Positions 17,964-26,390 of a DNA stretch of 64,000 nt are shown here, piece by piece. The translations under genes and the position numbers were made by a program. The DNA is taken from contig NZ_RBXL01000001.1 of NCBI RefSeq assembly GCF_003634315.1, positions 4,134,501 to 4,198,500 of the forward strand, given 5' to 3'. Position 1 is the first letter of the stretch. Each line of letters begins with the position of its first letter. This DNA is from Thiocapsa rosea. GTDB taxonomy: Bacteria > Pseudomonadota > Gammaproteobacteria > Chromatiales > Chromatiaceae. The notes under the pieces were generated by a model that saw nothing but the letters and a program-made list of their open reading frames with translations, did not search any database and was not told the DNA's origin.

Positions 17964-18506
17964 ATGAGTCGTACGGCAAATAAGCGAGCGTCCCGGCCTG
18001 AGTCGGAGCAGACAACCGGCGCGACCCTATTGCGTCCACTGCTCAATGCACCGACGACTCCAATCGAGCATGCGCCAACGGCGCCCGGCGTGATCATCGG
18101 TGAATTGCTTGCCATCGCTCACGACAGGCGCACGCCTCTCGTGGTTTACCCTGGACAGCCCGGAACCGCGGCCCTCGCCGCGCTAACCGTGGTGGATCTG
18201 CACGGTGCTCACATCGGTCGGCGAGTCACTCTGATGTTCGAGGGGGCCGACCCCGCCAAGCCGATCATCATGGGCGTCCTACAGGAGCGGGAAGACTGGC
18301 CGCTTGCCGAACGTCCGGTCCAAGTCGAGATCGATGCGGACGGCGAGCGGATGGTGATCGGTGCCCAAGAGCAGATGGTGCTGCGCTGCGGCAAAGCGAG
18401 CATCACCCTGACCAAGGCCGGCAAGGTGCTGATCCAAGGCGCTTACGTGCTTAGCCGCTCGACCGGCGTCAATCGCATTAAAGGTGGATCGGTGCAACTC
18501 AACTGA
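17964..18506 (+). CDS. DUF6484 domain protein, T6SS cargo module
   Basis: A 180-residue protein, ATG at 17964, 26 bp after vgrG. The middle part (PGVIIGELLAIAHDRRTPLV, RVTLMFEGADPAKPIIMGVL) matches the DUF6484 family found next to vgrG and DUF2169 genes. The second half (VEIDADGERMVIGAQEQMVL, CGKASITLTKAGKVLIQGAY, NRIKGGSVQLN) resembles the DUF2345-like end of VgrG proteins, so it may be a VgrG-tip-like adaptor. Its exact role is unknown. Position between vgrG and the DUF2169 gene supports a part in loading the PAAR-like effector. Confidence 0.8.
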   Translation: MSRTANKRASRPESEQTTGATLLRPLLNAPTTPIEHAPTAPGVIIGELLAIAHDRRTPLVVYPGQPGTAALAALTVVDLHGAHIGRRVTLMFEGADPAKPIIMGVLQEREDWPLAERPVQVEIDADGERMVIGAQEQMVLRCGKASITLTKAGKVLIQGAYVLSRSTGVNRIKGGSVQLN

Positions 18507-18545
18507 CCTCGTCGATACGGCAGAAATTTCCGCCTGGAGAACCCC

Positions 18546-19652
18546 TTGGAGCTGATCAACGCCACCCGAATGGTCGCCGGTTACACCATGGGCATGGAGC
18601 CCAGTGGCCGTGAACTGCTGGTCGTGGTCGTCAAGGGCACCTTCGTGCTCCCCCGCTCGGCGAGCGAGCCGCTGCGATTGGCCGAGGAGCAGATCCCGCT
18701 CGTGATGGCAGATACCTTCACCGGAGCGCCGGGCTTCTCGGCTCCTGTCTACGAGGTCGATTTCGCGCCCCGTAAGCCCCGTGCAGAGGTTCTCCTCCTC
18801 GGCAGTGCCTACGCACCTGGCGGCCGTCCGACAACGCGCGTGCCCGTGGCCCTGAAGGTGGGAGGAATGACCAAGACATTCGCCGTCGTAGGCAATCGAG
18901 TTTGGCAAGCGGCATCGACCGGCATAAGCGCAAGCGAGCCCATGCCTTTCACGGTCATGCCGATCGGGTATGACTGTGCATTCGGCGGGGTCGACAATCG
19001 GCATGAGGACCCTGCGAAGCACGCTGCCTTCATGCCTAACCCAGTGGGCAGAGGGTTCCACCGACACTTGAACGGCGCGTTGGTGGATGGTTCACCCTTG
19101 CCCAACACCGAGGAGTTCAACCGACCGGTCGAACGCCCGGACGACACCTATCCGCCGATGGCTTTCGGACCCATCGGCCGAGCCTGGGAACCGCGCTACC
19201 GCTACGCCGGAACCTACGATCAGCGTTGGCTCGACGAGGACTTTCCCTTCCTGCCGCCCGACTTCGACGAGCAGTACTACCAGGCCGCACCGCTCGACCA
19301 ACAATTCTCGGGGCCCCTGGGCGGCCAGGAGGTCGCTATGGTCAACCTGACCACGGACGGCCGGCGCAGCTTCACCATCCCCGCCTTCGAGGCGCCGGTG
19401 CATGTCTTTCCGAAGAAGGGGGAGCGAGAGGATCTTAAGGCGGCCTTGGACACCCTAGTGCTGGAGCCCGATCTGGAGCGGCTGACTATGACCTGGCGCG
19501 TATCCCGGCCCCTGAAGAAGAACATGTTCGAGATCGCTCAGGTGCTCGTCGGAAAGAAGGGTGAGGAATGGTGGCAGCAGCGCGAAGAGGTCGCTTTTCC
19601 CATGCCCGTCATCGCAGAAGACCAAGCTCCCCCTGCAAGCGGGGAGGCTTAG
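18546..19652 (+). CDS. DUF2169 adaptor protein
   Basis: A 368-residue protein with the DUF2169 signature: VVVVKGTFVLP, the PRKPRAEVLLLGSAYAPGGR block, YDCAFGGVD, NPVGRGFH and the ending FEIAQVLVGKKGEEWW. DUF2169 proteins are described as adaptors that help mount PAAR-domain effectors on VgrG (the Agrobacterium Tde2 locus is the studied case). The start is TTG at 18546 with GGAG at 18536-18539 as ribosome site; no ATG fits better without losing conserved sequence. It sits directly before the ketosynthase-like gene (8 bp gap), in the usual order vgrG, DUF6484, DUF2169, KS-like, DUF4150. Confidence 0.9.
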   Translation: MELINATRMVAGYTMGMEPSGRELLVVVVKGTFVLPRSASEPLRLAEEQIPLVMADTFTGAPGFSAPVYEVDFAPRKPRAEVLLLGSAYAPGGRPTTRVPVALKVGGMTKTFAVVGNRVWQAASTGISASEPMPFTVMPIGYDCAFGGVDNRHEDPAKHAAFMPNPVGRGFHRHLNGALVDGSPLPNTEEFNRPVERPDDTYPPMAFGPIGRAWEPRYRYAGTYDQRWLDEDFPFLPPDFDEQYYQAAPLDQQFSGPLGGQEVAMVNLTTDGRRSFTIPAFEAPVHVFPKKGEREDLKAALDTLVLEPDLERLTMTWRVSRPLKKNMFEIAQVLVGKKGEEWWQQREEVAFPMPVIAEDQAPPASGEA

Positions 19653-19660
19653 GGCCGAAG

Positions 19661-20680
19661 ATGCCTGGCCAGCCCATCGCCATTAAGAGCACCGGTCTGG
19701 TGACCAGCGTGGGGCTCTCCGCCCCCGCCGCCTGTGCCGCCATTCGCGCCAAGATCAGCAACCCCACCGAGACCCGCTTCATGGGGAGCGATGGCGAGTG
19801 GATCATGGCGCATCAGGTGCCTCTGGAGCAGCCTTGGCGCGGCCGCACCAAGCTCGCCAAGATGGCCGCGATGGCGATCTCCGAGTGCCTCGACGGAGTC
19901 CCAAGCGAGGACTGGGGAAGCATCCCGCTTCTACTATGCGTCGCGGAGCACGAACGCCCCGGCCGGCTGGAAGGAATTGACGATCAGCTGTTTCTCGACA
20001 TCGAGAACGAACTGGGCTCAGCGTTTGCCCCCGAATCGGTGCATATTGCCGCTGGACGCGTAAGCGTAGCCGTCGCTCTTTCCCAAGCGCGGAAACTGAT
20101 TTACGCCAACAGTAAGCCGCGCGTGTTGCTCGCCGCAACCGACAGCCTACTCACCTGGTCTACGTTAAGCGCGTTCGAGCAAGAAAACCGCATCCTAACC
20201 CCAGGCAATTCGAATGGATTCCTGCCTGGCGAGGGCGCCGGGGCATTACTCGTCGGCCGACCTGATCACGGCGCAGAAATGCTCTGCACTGGCATCGGCT
20301 TCGGCGTGGAGAAGGCACACATCGACTCCGGCGCGCCCCTGCGCGCCGAGGGACTCGCCACCGCGATCAGATGCGCGCTCGGCGACGCCGGCTGTGAGAT
20401 GCACGACCTCGACTTCCGGATAACGGACCTATCCGGCGAGCAGTACTACTTCAAGGAAGCTGCAATAGCCCTGTCACGCATCATCCGCCAGCGAAAGCAG
20501 GTGTTCGACATTTGGCATCCGGCCGAATGCATCGGAGAGGCAGGTGCCGCAGCAGGCATTGCGGTACTCACCGTCGCCAATGCCGCGTTCCACAAGGCGT
20601 ACGCGGCTGGCCCACGCATCCTCGCTCACTACGCAAACGACTCCGGAGAACGATCCGCCAATGTCTTGAGTTTCAGGTGA
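19661..20680 (+). CDS. beta-ketoacyl synthase-like pseudoenzyme
   Basis: A 339-residue protein of the thiolase/ketosynthase fold, judged from STGLVTSVGLSAPAACAAIR, VLLAATDSLLTWSTLSAFEQ, FLPGEGAGALLV and AECIGEAGAAAGIAVL. The usual catalytic residues appear to be missing: where an active ketosynthase has its nucleophilic Cys this protein reads ESVHIAAGRVSVAVALSQA, the HGT motif is absent from the ITDLSGEQYY segment, and the GHT histidine position is AEC. It is therefore probably a structural or chaperone protein rather than a lipid-synthesis enzyme. It lies between the DUF2169 adaptor and the PAAR-like effector, 5 bp before the latter. ATG at 19661 chosen; upstream in-frame sequence overlaps DUF2169 and is not family-like. 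Confidence 0.78.
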   Translation: MPGQPIAIKSTGLVTSVGLSAPAACAAIRAKISNPTETRFMGSDGEWIMAHQVPLEQPWRGRTKLAKMAAMAISECLDGVPSEDWGSIPLLLCVAEHERPGRLEGIDDQLFLDIENELGSAFAPESVHIAAGRVSVAVALSQARKLIYANSKPRVLLAATDSLLTWSTLSAFEQENRILTPGNSNGFLPGEGAGALLVGRPDHGAEMLCTGIGFGVEKAHIDSGAPLRAEGLATAIRCALGDAGCEMHDLDFRITDLSGEQYYFKEAAIALSRIIRQRKQVFDIWHPAECIGEAGAAAGIAVLTVANAAFHKAYAAGPRILAHYANDSGERSANVLSFR

Positions 20681-20685
20681 AGGTA

Positions 20686-21759
20686 ATGGCAAACGACGTC
20701 TTCGCAAACAACATGGAACTCTCGTGCAAGGCGGGTAGCGGCAAGTCTATCTGCTCATTCCCTGACGTTTGCTTTACCCCTCCAGAAAATCCTGCGACAC
20801 CACCCGGCGTGCCAGTTCCTTATCCTAACACTGGTTTCACGAGCGATACGACTAGTGGAAGCAAAAGCGTTACGATAAGCGGACAGGAGGTAATGCTCAA
20901 GAACAAGTCGTACTTTAAGAAGAGCACCGGTGATGAAGCCGGATCTGCGGCTAAAAAGGGTGTTGTTTCGAGCGTAAACCGGGGAAAAGTCTATTTTACA
21001 TCCTGGTCAATGGATGTGAAAATCGAGAGCGAAAACGCCGTTCGAAACCTTGATTTGACGACTCACAACCACGGCTCGCCCCCTAACACGGTGCCCTGGC
21101 CCTTTAACGACTCAATGGCTATGGCTCCCGGCGGTGCGTGCAATCAGCCTCCACCCAACGATTACGCAGATCAAGTAGACGCAAATTGTACCGCACCGCC
21201 GCATGAATGCTTCACCGCCGCCTGCTGCAAAGCCAGAAAATGCATGATGGTTCCGGGGTCTCTAAAACCAAATCATTGCTGCACAAGAAGCGGTAATCAA
21301 ATGACTCCGCATCATGCGATTCCCGTAATGGATCATTACAGCGAAGAGGGCGCGCGTTCGCTCCCAGCAGGCCCCACCAAACAGTCAAAGAAAGTTCATG
21401 GCTGCAAAGGATATGATGAAGACAAAGCGCCTGCCATTTGTGTTTCAGGGCATGACCATGGTGCCCGGGAAGGTACCGGCAGATTAAAACAACATGGCAG
21501 AATAGGACGTGCATATACGCACATGAGAGATGAGTTAGAGGGAGATACTTACAAATACAAGGATGTAGCAGCGCCCACCGCGCAGACGATTGCGCACCAC
21601 GTAGGTTGCAATAAAGAATGCATCCAGGCGCAGATGGACCAATACCACACCAAGAACTCAAAAGGCAACCTTCGCAAGAGCAAGAATCCGAGAAAAGAAG
21701 GCGAGAAGTACTACAGTGAAGCTATACCAGATGATTCACAATACTTTGACTACAGCTAG
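20686..21759 (+). CDS. DUF4150 PAAR-like protein with putative HNH-type nuclease tail (T6SS effector)
   Basis: A 357-residue protein. Residues 1 to about 140 are a DUF4150 PAAR-like tip domain: MANDVFANNMELSCK, ICSFPDVCFTPPENPATPPG, PVPYPNTG, ISGQEVMLKNKSYFKKSTGD, DLTTHNHGSPPN. A Cys-rich linker follows (about 150-200), then a C-terminal toxin-like domain with MTPHHAIPVMDH (His209-His210) and APAICVSGHDHG plus LKQHGRIGRAY (248-275). This histidine pattern resembles HNH/EndoVII-superfamily polymorphic toxins, so a DNase effector is my inference; no family name can be assigned with certainty. The C-terminal half is AT-richer than its neighbours and uses many AAA and AAT codons. The gene downstream is the likely immunity gene. 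Confidence 0.82.
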   Translation: MANDVFANNMELSCKAGSGKSICSFPDVCFTPPENPATPPGVPVPYPNTGFTSDTTSGSKSVTISGQEVMLKNKSYFKKSTGDEAGSAAKKGVVSSVNRGKVYFTSWSMDVKIESENAVRNLDLTTHNHGSPPNTVPWPFNDSMAMAPGGACNQPPPNDYADQVDANCTAPPHECFTAACCKARKCMMVPGSLKPNHCCTRSGNQMTPHHAIPVMDHYSEEGARSLPAGPTKQSKKVHGCKGYDEDKAPAICVSGHDHGAREGTGRLKQHGRIGRAYTHMRDELEGDTYKYKDVAAPTAQTIAHHVGCNKECIQAQMDQYHTKNSKGNLRKSKNPRKEGEKYYSEAIPDDSQYFDYS

Positions 21760-21877
21760 CTATGTTTCCGGCGAATAGCCGGTTCTGTAGGCTGATGCAG
21801 GGCGCCGACCAGATTTCCTAGGTCGTCATCCGCCTGCAAACACAATTTGACGTTACTCGCGGTTTTGGAGGCGCGCT

Positions 21878-22777
21878 ATGGGAAGCCCTGCAGACGAATT
21901 GGCCAATGCATTATGCTTTAACGATGGTTATGTTCTCGACGCGCATCACATTTTTTTGGCTTCCCAGATACGGAAATACGCCCACATTGATGCATCACGC
22001 ATCGCGGTTATAATTGATAATCAATGGAAGTACGCTGATTATGACAAGGATGCCCTTGTCTCGGTCGCGTGCAGGCATTCCGATGGGCTCGCATTCTTCC
22101 TTGGTTACAACGGCAATATTTTGGTTGGGGGTCGTCTAAGGCCAATTCACGAGTCATTAGGGGACTGCCGTAGGTATGGAAACGCATTGCGAATAAGGAA
22201 CATCAGAGATGAGATATACGCATGCGGTATGTCGGGACAAGTGTATCGTCGCGAAGAGAACAAGTGGGTTCATATCGACTCAAAGATGCTTGGTACTGAC
22301 GGCCTGGATTTCGAAGACATGGGAGGAACGGGTCGGGACGATATTTACGCTGTCGGAACATTCGGAAAAGTGTTGCACTTTGACGGAACGGAGTGGCAAC
22401 AGAGGTATTTTCCAACGAACCTGTCTCTGTCTGGCATTAAGTGTGTCTCTAAAGAGGAAGTCTATATTTGCGGGGATAACGGAACTCTGTTTAGGGGAAG
22501 CGGTGATAGGTGGGAATACATCGGCGATCCTGAAGTAGAACACAACTTTTGGTCCGTGGAGATGTATTCAGGAGATTTGTTTGTATCCTACGAATCTGGG
22601 ATACTTAAACATGATGGACGAGACTTTAGGGAAGTAGATTTCGGGCTTGGACGAGACGTCGACTGCCATCGTCTTCACGCAAACGACGGCGTGCTCTGGT
22701 CCTTTGGCGTAGATGACCTGCTTTGTTTCGATGGGCAAGGCTGGTCAGAAGTGATTTGCCCAATGAATGTGCCGTAG
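21878..22777 (+). CDS. beta-propeller-like protein, putative immunity protein
   Basis: A 299-residue soluble protein without signal peptide. It contains repeats of a propeller type, such as EIYACGMSGQVYRREENKWV, DIYAVGTFGKVLHFDGTEWQ and EVYICGDNGTLFRGSGDRWE, with about five blades visible. I do not recognise a named family. Base composition is clearly AT-richer than the flanking genes and matches that of the effector tail upstream. Being directly downstream of a putative secreted toxin, it is best explained as its cognate immunity protein, which is an inference from position and composition only. ATG at 21878 follows a weak GGAGGCGC ribosome site. Confidence 0.65.
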   Translation: MGSPADELANALCFNDGYVLDAHHIFLASQIRKYAHIDASRIAVIIDNQWKYADYDKDALVSVACRHSDGLAFFLGYNGNILVGGRLRPIHESLGDCRRYGNALRIRNIRDEIYACGMSGQVYRREENKWVHIDSKMLGTDGLDFEDMGGTGRDDIYAVGTFGKVLHFDGTEWQQRYFPTNLSLSGIKCVSKEEVYICGDNGTLFRGSGDRWEYIGDPEVEHNFWSVEMYSGDLFVSYESGILKHDGRDFREVDFGLGRDVDCHRLHANDGVLWSFGVDDLLCFDGQGWSEVICPMNVP

Positions 22778-22980
22778 CCAAGGCGGAGCCAGAAATGGGG
22801 AGGAAGTCGTGTCGTCTTGGTTGCAAGTCTGCGTGAGTATGGGGCGCGAGTTACCTGCACCTCTGGCGAGACCGCACGAAGCAGCCTGAGCGAATTTGCC
22901 CAAGGCATCGCTCGCATCACTGGGAGACAGACCACGTTTACTCGCGCCAATCATGAAATACCAGCCCGGTGCGGCAGCCC

Positions 22981-24267
22981 ATGTTAGCCAGCTCCCGCCA
23001 ACCGATTCTGACGGTCATCCAACAGCATGCCGAAGAATCGGCAATCCTGCGTCATACCCGTTCGGTGCTGGTGCGGGCGCCGCACGTCAAGCTTCTCCAC
23101 TTGGTGCGCCTCGACGAGCGAATCGCGGCGCATCTGGACGGAGTGGCGGTGGCCGGTGAATACGGTTCCAGCCTTTGCGATGCGGCGCTAGAGACGCCGG
23201 GGGCCGGCGAGGTCTTCGCGGCGGCAGTGGGTGCGATCGAGAGCAAGAGCGAGGCACGCCTAGACCGTCTTTTCGCGCTTGCGGAGACGCTTTCAGACGC
23301 GCGCCGCGGATTGCTCTCCGCCTTCGGCTGGGTATCGGCCGCTGACCTCCAAGGCATCGTCGCGGAACTTCTGGCGTCCGCAGTGCCGATGCGCCGAGAG
23401 GTCGGCATTGCCGCCTGCATCATGCACCGTCTCGACCCGGGTGCGACGCTCACCCGAGCAATCGAAGATCCCGATCCGAGTCTGCGTGCCCGGGCCTTGC
23501 GCGCCGCGGGGCAGGCTGGCCGACGCGATCTGATCTACGCCTGTTTAGGACGCTTGCTGGACGAGGATCCATGCGCGCGTTTCTGGGCCGCGGTGTCGTC
23601 GCTGCTGCTCGGGAATCGGGACCGTTCCCTGGATGTGCTGGCGGACCTCGCGGACAAACCCGGTCCCTGCCGCGCACACGCTCTGGAGTTGTGGCTTAAG
23701 GCAGTCGATCTGCCGAGCGGTCACGGTCGTCTCCAATCGCTGGCCAATGACCCCGCCAACCTGCGCCTGCTGATCCGCGGGGCCGGGTTGGCCGGCCAAG
23801 TGCACTACATACCCTGGCTCATCAAGCTCATGGCCGACGATGCGACCGCCCGCTTGGCGGGCGAGTCCTTCTCCACGATCACGGGGCTTGACTTGGCTTG
23901 GCTCGATCTCGAGCGCAATCCGCCAGAAGACTTCGATCCAGGGCCGACCGACGACCCCGAGGACCCGAATGTCGATCTGGATCCAGACGACAGCCTCCCT
24001 TGGCCGGACCCGGCCAAGATCCAGGCATGGTGGGATGCCAACGGGCCGCGCTTCCAACAGGGCACGCGCTATTTCATGGGCGAGCCGGTCAGCCTTGAGC
24101 ATTGCCGCCGCGTGCTCCGCGAGGGCTACCAGCGCCAACGGCGCGCCGCAGCCGAGTATCTGTGCCTGCTGGCCCCGGGCACGCCGCTCTTCCCGATCGC
24201 CGCGCCGGCCTGGCGCCAAAGCCGCTGGCTCGCGGCCAGCAAGAACAGCCGCGCGCAAATTCCGTGA
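22981..24267 (+). CDS. TIGR02270 family HEAT-repeat protein
   Basis: A 428-residue protein of the TIGR02270 type, a HEAT-like repeat family often encoded with T6SS PAAR/DUF2169 modules. Visible features are HVKLLHLVRLDERIAAHLDG, LLSAFGWVSAADLQGIVAEL, repeated helical segments (SLRARALRAAGQAGRRDLIY), GESFSTITGLDLAWLDLE and the acidic loop DPEDPNVDLDPDDSLPWPDP. The ATG at 22981 is preferred; a GTG at 22969 is also in frame. Composition returns to the high-GC style of the T6SS genes, so it belongs to the cargo module backbone rather than the toxin/immunity insert. Function is unknown. About 200 bp without genes lie before it. Confidence 0.85.
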   Translation: MLASSRQPILTVIQQHAEESAILRHTRSVLVRAPHVKLLHLVRLDERIAAHLDGVAVAGEYGSSLCDAALETPGAGEVFAAAVGAIESKSEARLDRLFALAETLSDARRGLLSAFGWVSAADLQGIVAELLASAVPMRREVGIAACIMHRLDPGATLTRAIEDPDPSLRARALRAAGQAGRRDLIYACLGRLLDEDPCARFWAAVSSLLLGNRDRSLDVLADLADKPGPCRAHALELWLKAVDLPSGHGRLQSLANDPANLRLLIRGAGLAGQVHYIPWLIKLMADDATARLAGESFSTITGLDLAWLDLERNPPEDFDPGPTDDPEDPNVDLDPDDSLPWPDPAKIQAWWDANGPRFQQGTRYFMGEPVSLEHCRRVLREGYQRQRRAAAEYLCLLAPGTPLFPIAAPAWRQSRWLAASKNSRAQIP

Positions 24268-24336
24268 ACATTAAGCCACCATTGGTCCACCAGTCTGGAT
24301 CTGATTAGTCAGCGCCTCAAATTAATCGAGCGTTCG

Positions 24337-24600
24337 ATGACGCATGAGTTGGCGTTCAAACGGGAGCAGGCGAAGGGTGCACCGAAAGAGCATCGTTTCC
24401 AGGCGCGCCAGTCGCTGAGTGATCGAGAAAGGCATCTCGTCCTGATCAGGGAGCAGGCCAATCGGGCAACGGCTCACCTGTTTCGTCTATACGGGATTTC
24501 CTTGACACCGACGAGCGCGGATATCCACAAGGGCGTGTTTCAGTTGGTCGATCACACGATGGACGAGTACAAGGCGTTTGCCGAAGCGGCTCCACCTTAG
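24337..24600 (+). CDS. small hypothetical protein
   Basis: An 87-residue, charged, mostly helical protein (MTHELAFKREQAKG, RQSLSDRERHLVLIREQANR, DHTMDEYKAFAEA). I do not recognise a family. The frame is open for another 23 codons back to the stop of the TIGR02270 gene, without an ATG, so the start is uncertain and the ORF could be the tail of a broken gene. Its stop overlaps the end of hicB on the other strand. Low confidence that it is expressed. Confidence 0.4.
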   Translation: MTHELAFKREQAKGAPKEHRFQARQSLSDRERHLVLIREQANRATAHLFRLYGISLTPTSADIHKGVFQLVDHTMDEYKAFAEAAPP

Positions 24601-24926
24601 CCCTTGCCAAGCTGATCGTTCACCATTCTGTTCAGGCTGACGTTGGCCTCCGCCGCGCGGATGGCGAGACGACGGTGCAGTTCCGGCGTGGTACGAACTT
24701 GGAAACGTCCGGAGTAGTGCCGGTCCGCGATCGGCTTGGGGGGCGTTTCGCCGCTGTCCTCCATGTCCGAGACGACGTCCGCGACGAGCGCGACAATCCC
24801 CTGTAGAGCCGATACCTGGTTTTCATCTAGGTGGGAGAGGCTCGGGAACTCGGCGCAGAGTCCGATGAACTCCTGATCCTCTTCGGACCAAACGACGCGA
24901 TAGGCGTAGTGTTTTGCGGCAACCAT
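24597..24926 (-). CDS. hicB: HicB family antitoxin
   Basis: A 109-residue HicB-type antitoxin: an N-terminal RNase-H-like HicB fold (KHYAYRVVWSEEDQEFIGLC, AEFPSLSHLDENQVSALQGI) and a C-terminal ribbon-helix-helix DNA-binding part (FQVRTTPELHRRLAIRAAEA, SLNRMVNDQLGK). HicB neutralises the HicA mRNA interferase and represses the operon. The start is taken as the ATG at 24926; an ATG at 24950 in frame is possible. The partner hicA lies immediately upstream on the same strand but is frameshifted (next entry), so hicB may be an orphan that remains only as a repressor. Confidence 0.88.
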   Translation of the reverse strand: MVAAKHYAYRVVWSEEDQEFIGLCAEFPSLSHLDENQVSALQGIVALVADVVSDMEDSGETPPKPIADRHYSGRFQVRTTPELHRRLAIRAAEANVSLNRMVNDQLGKG

Positions 24927-24929
24927 TTT

Positions 24930-25160
24930 CGATCTTCTCGATGGCAGCAAGGATCTGCTTGGACCTGATAGGGCTTGGCTTTTCCGCTCTTGTCTTGAAT
25001 GTTGACGCGTGGATCGCCGAGCCAGGGTGTCCTGAAAATCGGATGGCTGCCTGATTGTCGCGGCTGACCGAAGGAGTGCTCGCAGAGCTTCGCCAGTTCT
25101 CGAAAGGCGACACCGCTCGGATTGCGAGGCCAGGCGACCCGTGATGGCAGGTCTGGCCTA
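24930..25160 (-). pseudogene. hicA: degenerate hicA toxin gene
   Basis: On the minus strand, one frame reads NPSGVAFRELAKLCEHSFGQ, PRQSGSHPIFRTPWLGDPRV and NIQDKSGKAKPYQV, which is HicA-like (RNA-binding fold with the catalytic His in QSGSHPIF). The natural continuation KQILAAIEKIENG is in a different frame; one extra C near 24961-24963 separates them. No ATG or GTG starts the first frame close to the expected N-terminus. The gene is therefore broken at both its start and its centre, unless the base is a sequencing error. Confidence 0.75.
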
Positions 25161-25270
25161 TTTATAGCTGCCCCTTTCGTTTGGCGGTGCACCACCATCC
25201 GATCCATGGTCACGGTAGCCGGCCGATGAGCTGCGCTTATTTGCCCTCGGTGTTGAGGTTAGGGCGGGGG

Positions 25271-25301
25271 AGGATGGGTTTCGCTGCGCTCTACCCATCC
25301 T
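25271..25301. repeat. small inverted repeat
   Basis: AGGATGGGT and ACCCATCCT form a 9-bp perfect inverted repeat around a 13-base centre containing GCTGCGC. It lies between the hicA remnant and the DUF4892-OmpA gene. The style resembles the larger palindrome at 59613-59693 and is typical of dispersed intergenic palindromes. The remaining bases of this gap (25161-25370) show nothing further. Confidence 0.7.
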
Positions 25302-25370
25302 CTCGGTGCATATCGCCTGGTCTGGGGTCGGAGCGCGGTGAATCGGTCGGAACGGCATGGGTCAAAGCTG

Positions 25371-26390
25371 CTATTTCGCGACCATCTCCACGCGCCGGTT
25401 CTTGGCGCGTCCGTCTTCGGTTGTGTTGGCCGCGACGGGGGACAAGCTGGCCACGCCCATGGGCGTGAGTCGGTCCGGGGTGATCTGGAAGTCGGTCGCC
25501 AATGCCTGCACCACGGCGTTCGCGCGTCGCTTCGAGAGGTCCATGTTGTAATCAAGGCCGCCCGTGTTGTCGGTATGTCCGACGATGTAGACGCCGAGGT
25601 CGGGCTGTTCACGCAACAGCTTCGCCATTTCAGACAGTTGTGGCTCGGATTCGGGACGGATCGTCGCCTGGTCGAAGTCGAAGTAGATGCCGTAGAGGGC
25701 GATCCGTCCGGCGTCGGAGAGACCACGGTCCAGCTCGGCAGCATCCAGGAGGATCATGCGGTCCTGCATCGGCGTGGTCAGAACTTCCTCCAGGAAGATG
25801 GCGACCCGCTTGCCGGCAGCGGGCTCGACATAGTTGTCCTGATAGGCGGCGAAGATGAAGAGATAGGCATCCGTGTCGCCCCCGGTCCGCTTGGCGACCA
25901 AGGCTTGCGGATCCTGCACGGAGGCTCCTGAATACACGTTCTTGAGCATGTTGTTGTCGGTCAGCTTCTTGCCACGGGTTTCGTCGACATAAAAATCCGC
26001 GATCTTTGCGCCGCACTCTCGAAACCCCGAGCATTGGAAGATGGGTTGGTAGTCGAGCGTATCGAGGGAGTGCCGGTAATTCCGGATGACTTCGAGCGCG
26101 CTCGCGTCGTGAGGGGCGAGATAGAGGATGCGGGTACGCCGGCCCTCGCGTGCGAGCGAATCGCGCCAGAAGCGAACGGCGGGATCGGGATCCCATGGGC
26201 CGGTCGGGATGTCGCTTCGGTCAAACTCGCTGAAGCGGTAACCGATGATGACGGTGTTTGCAAAGCGTGGGATGCCGGCGATGTCGCTTGATCCCGGTAG
26301 GTCTTTGGTCAGGTCTCGAGTCCAGGCGGGTTCCGCCATCGTCGAGATCAAGCAGACGAGTAGAATCAAATAATAAGTGTTGCTGCGCAT
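25371..26390 (-). CDS. DUF4892/OmpA-family envelope protein
   Basis: A 339-residue secreted protein. The signal peptide is about residues 1-24 (YYLILLVCLISTMAEPAWT). A DUF4892-like domain follows (DIAGIPRFANTVIIGYRFSE to about residue 200; DAYLFIFAAYQDNY). The C-terminal OmpA peptidoglycan-binding domain has GIYFDFDQATIRPESEPQLS, VYIVGHTDNTGGLDYNMDLS and KRRANAVVQAL, with the Asp and Arg that hold diaminopimelate. It would sit in the periplasm attached to peptidoglycan or to the outer membrane. It diverges from the FHA-transglycosylase gene across a 356-bp gap; both act on the cell wall, so shared control is possible. Confidence 0.87.
   Translation of the reverse strand: MRSNTYYLILLVCLISTMAEPAWTRDLTKDLPGSSDIAGIPRFANTVIIGYRFSEFDRSDIPTGPWDPDPAVRFWRDSLAREGRRTRILYLAPHDASALEVIRNYRHSLDTLDYQPIFQCSGFRECGAKIADFYVDETRGKKLTDNNMLKNVYSGASVQDPQALVAKRTGGDTDAYLFIFAAYQDNYVEPAAGKRVAIFLEEVLTTPMQDRMILLDAAELDRGLSDAGRIALYGIYFDFDQATIRPESEPQLSEMAKLLREQPDLGVYIVGHTDNTGGLDYNMDLSKRRANAVVQALATDFQITPDRLTPMGVASLSPVAANTTEDGRAKNRRVEMVAK

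Noticed and set aside
16669-18039. 456-codon minus-strand frame opposite the vgrG repeats, giving a regular DG-rich repeat protein
   Set aside because: The regular pattern is only the reverse reading of the 48-bp vgrG repeats.
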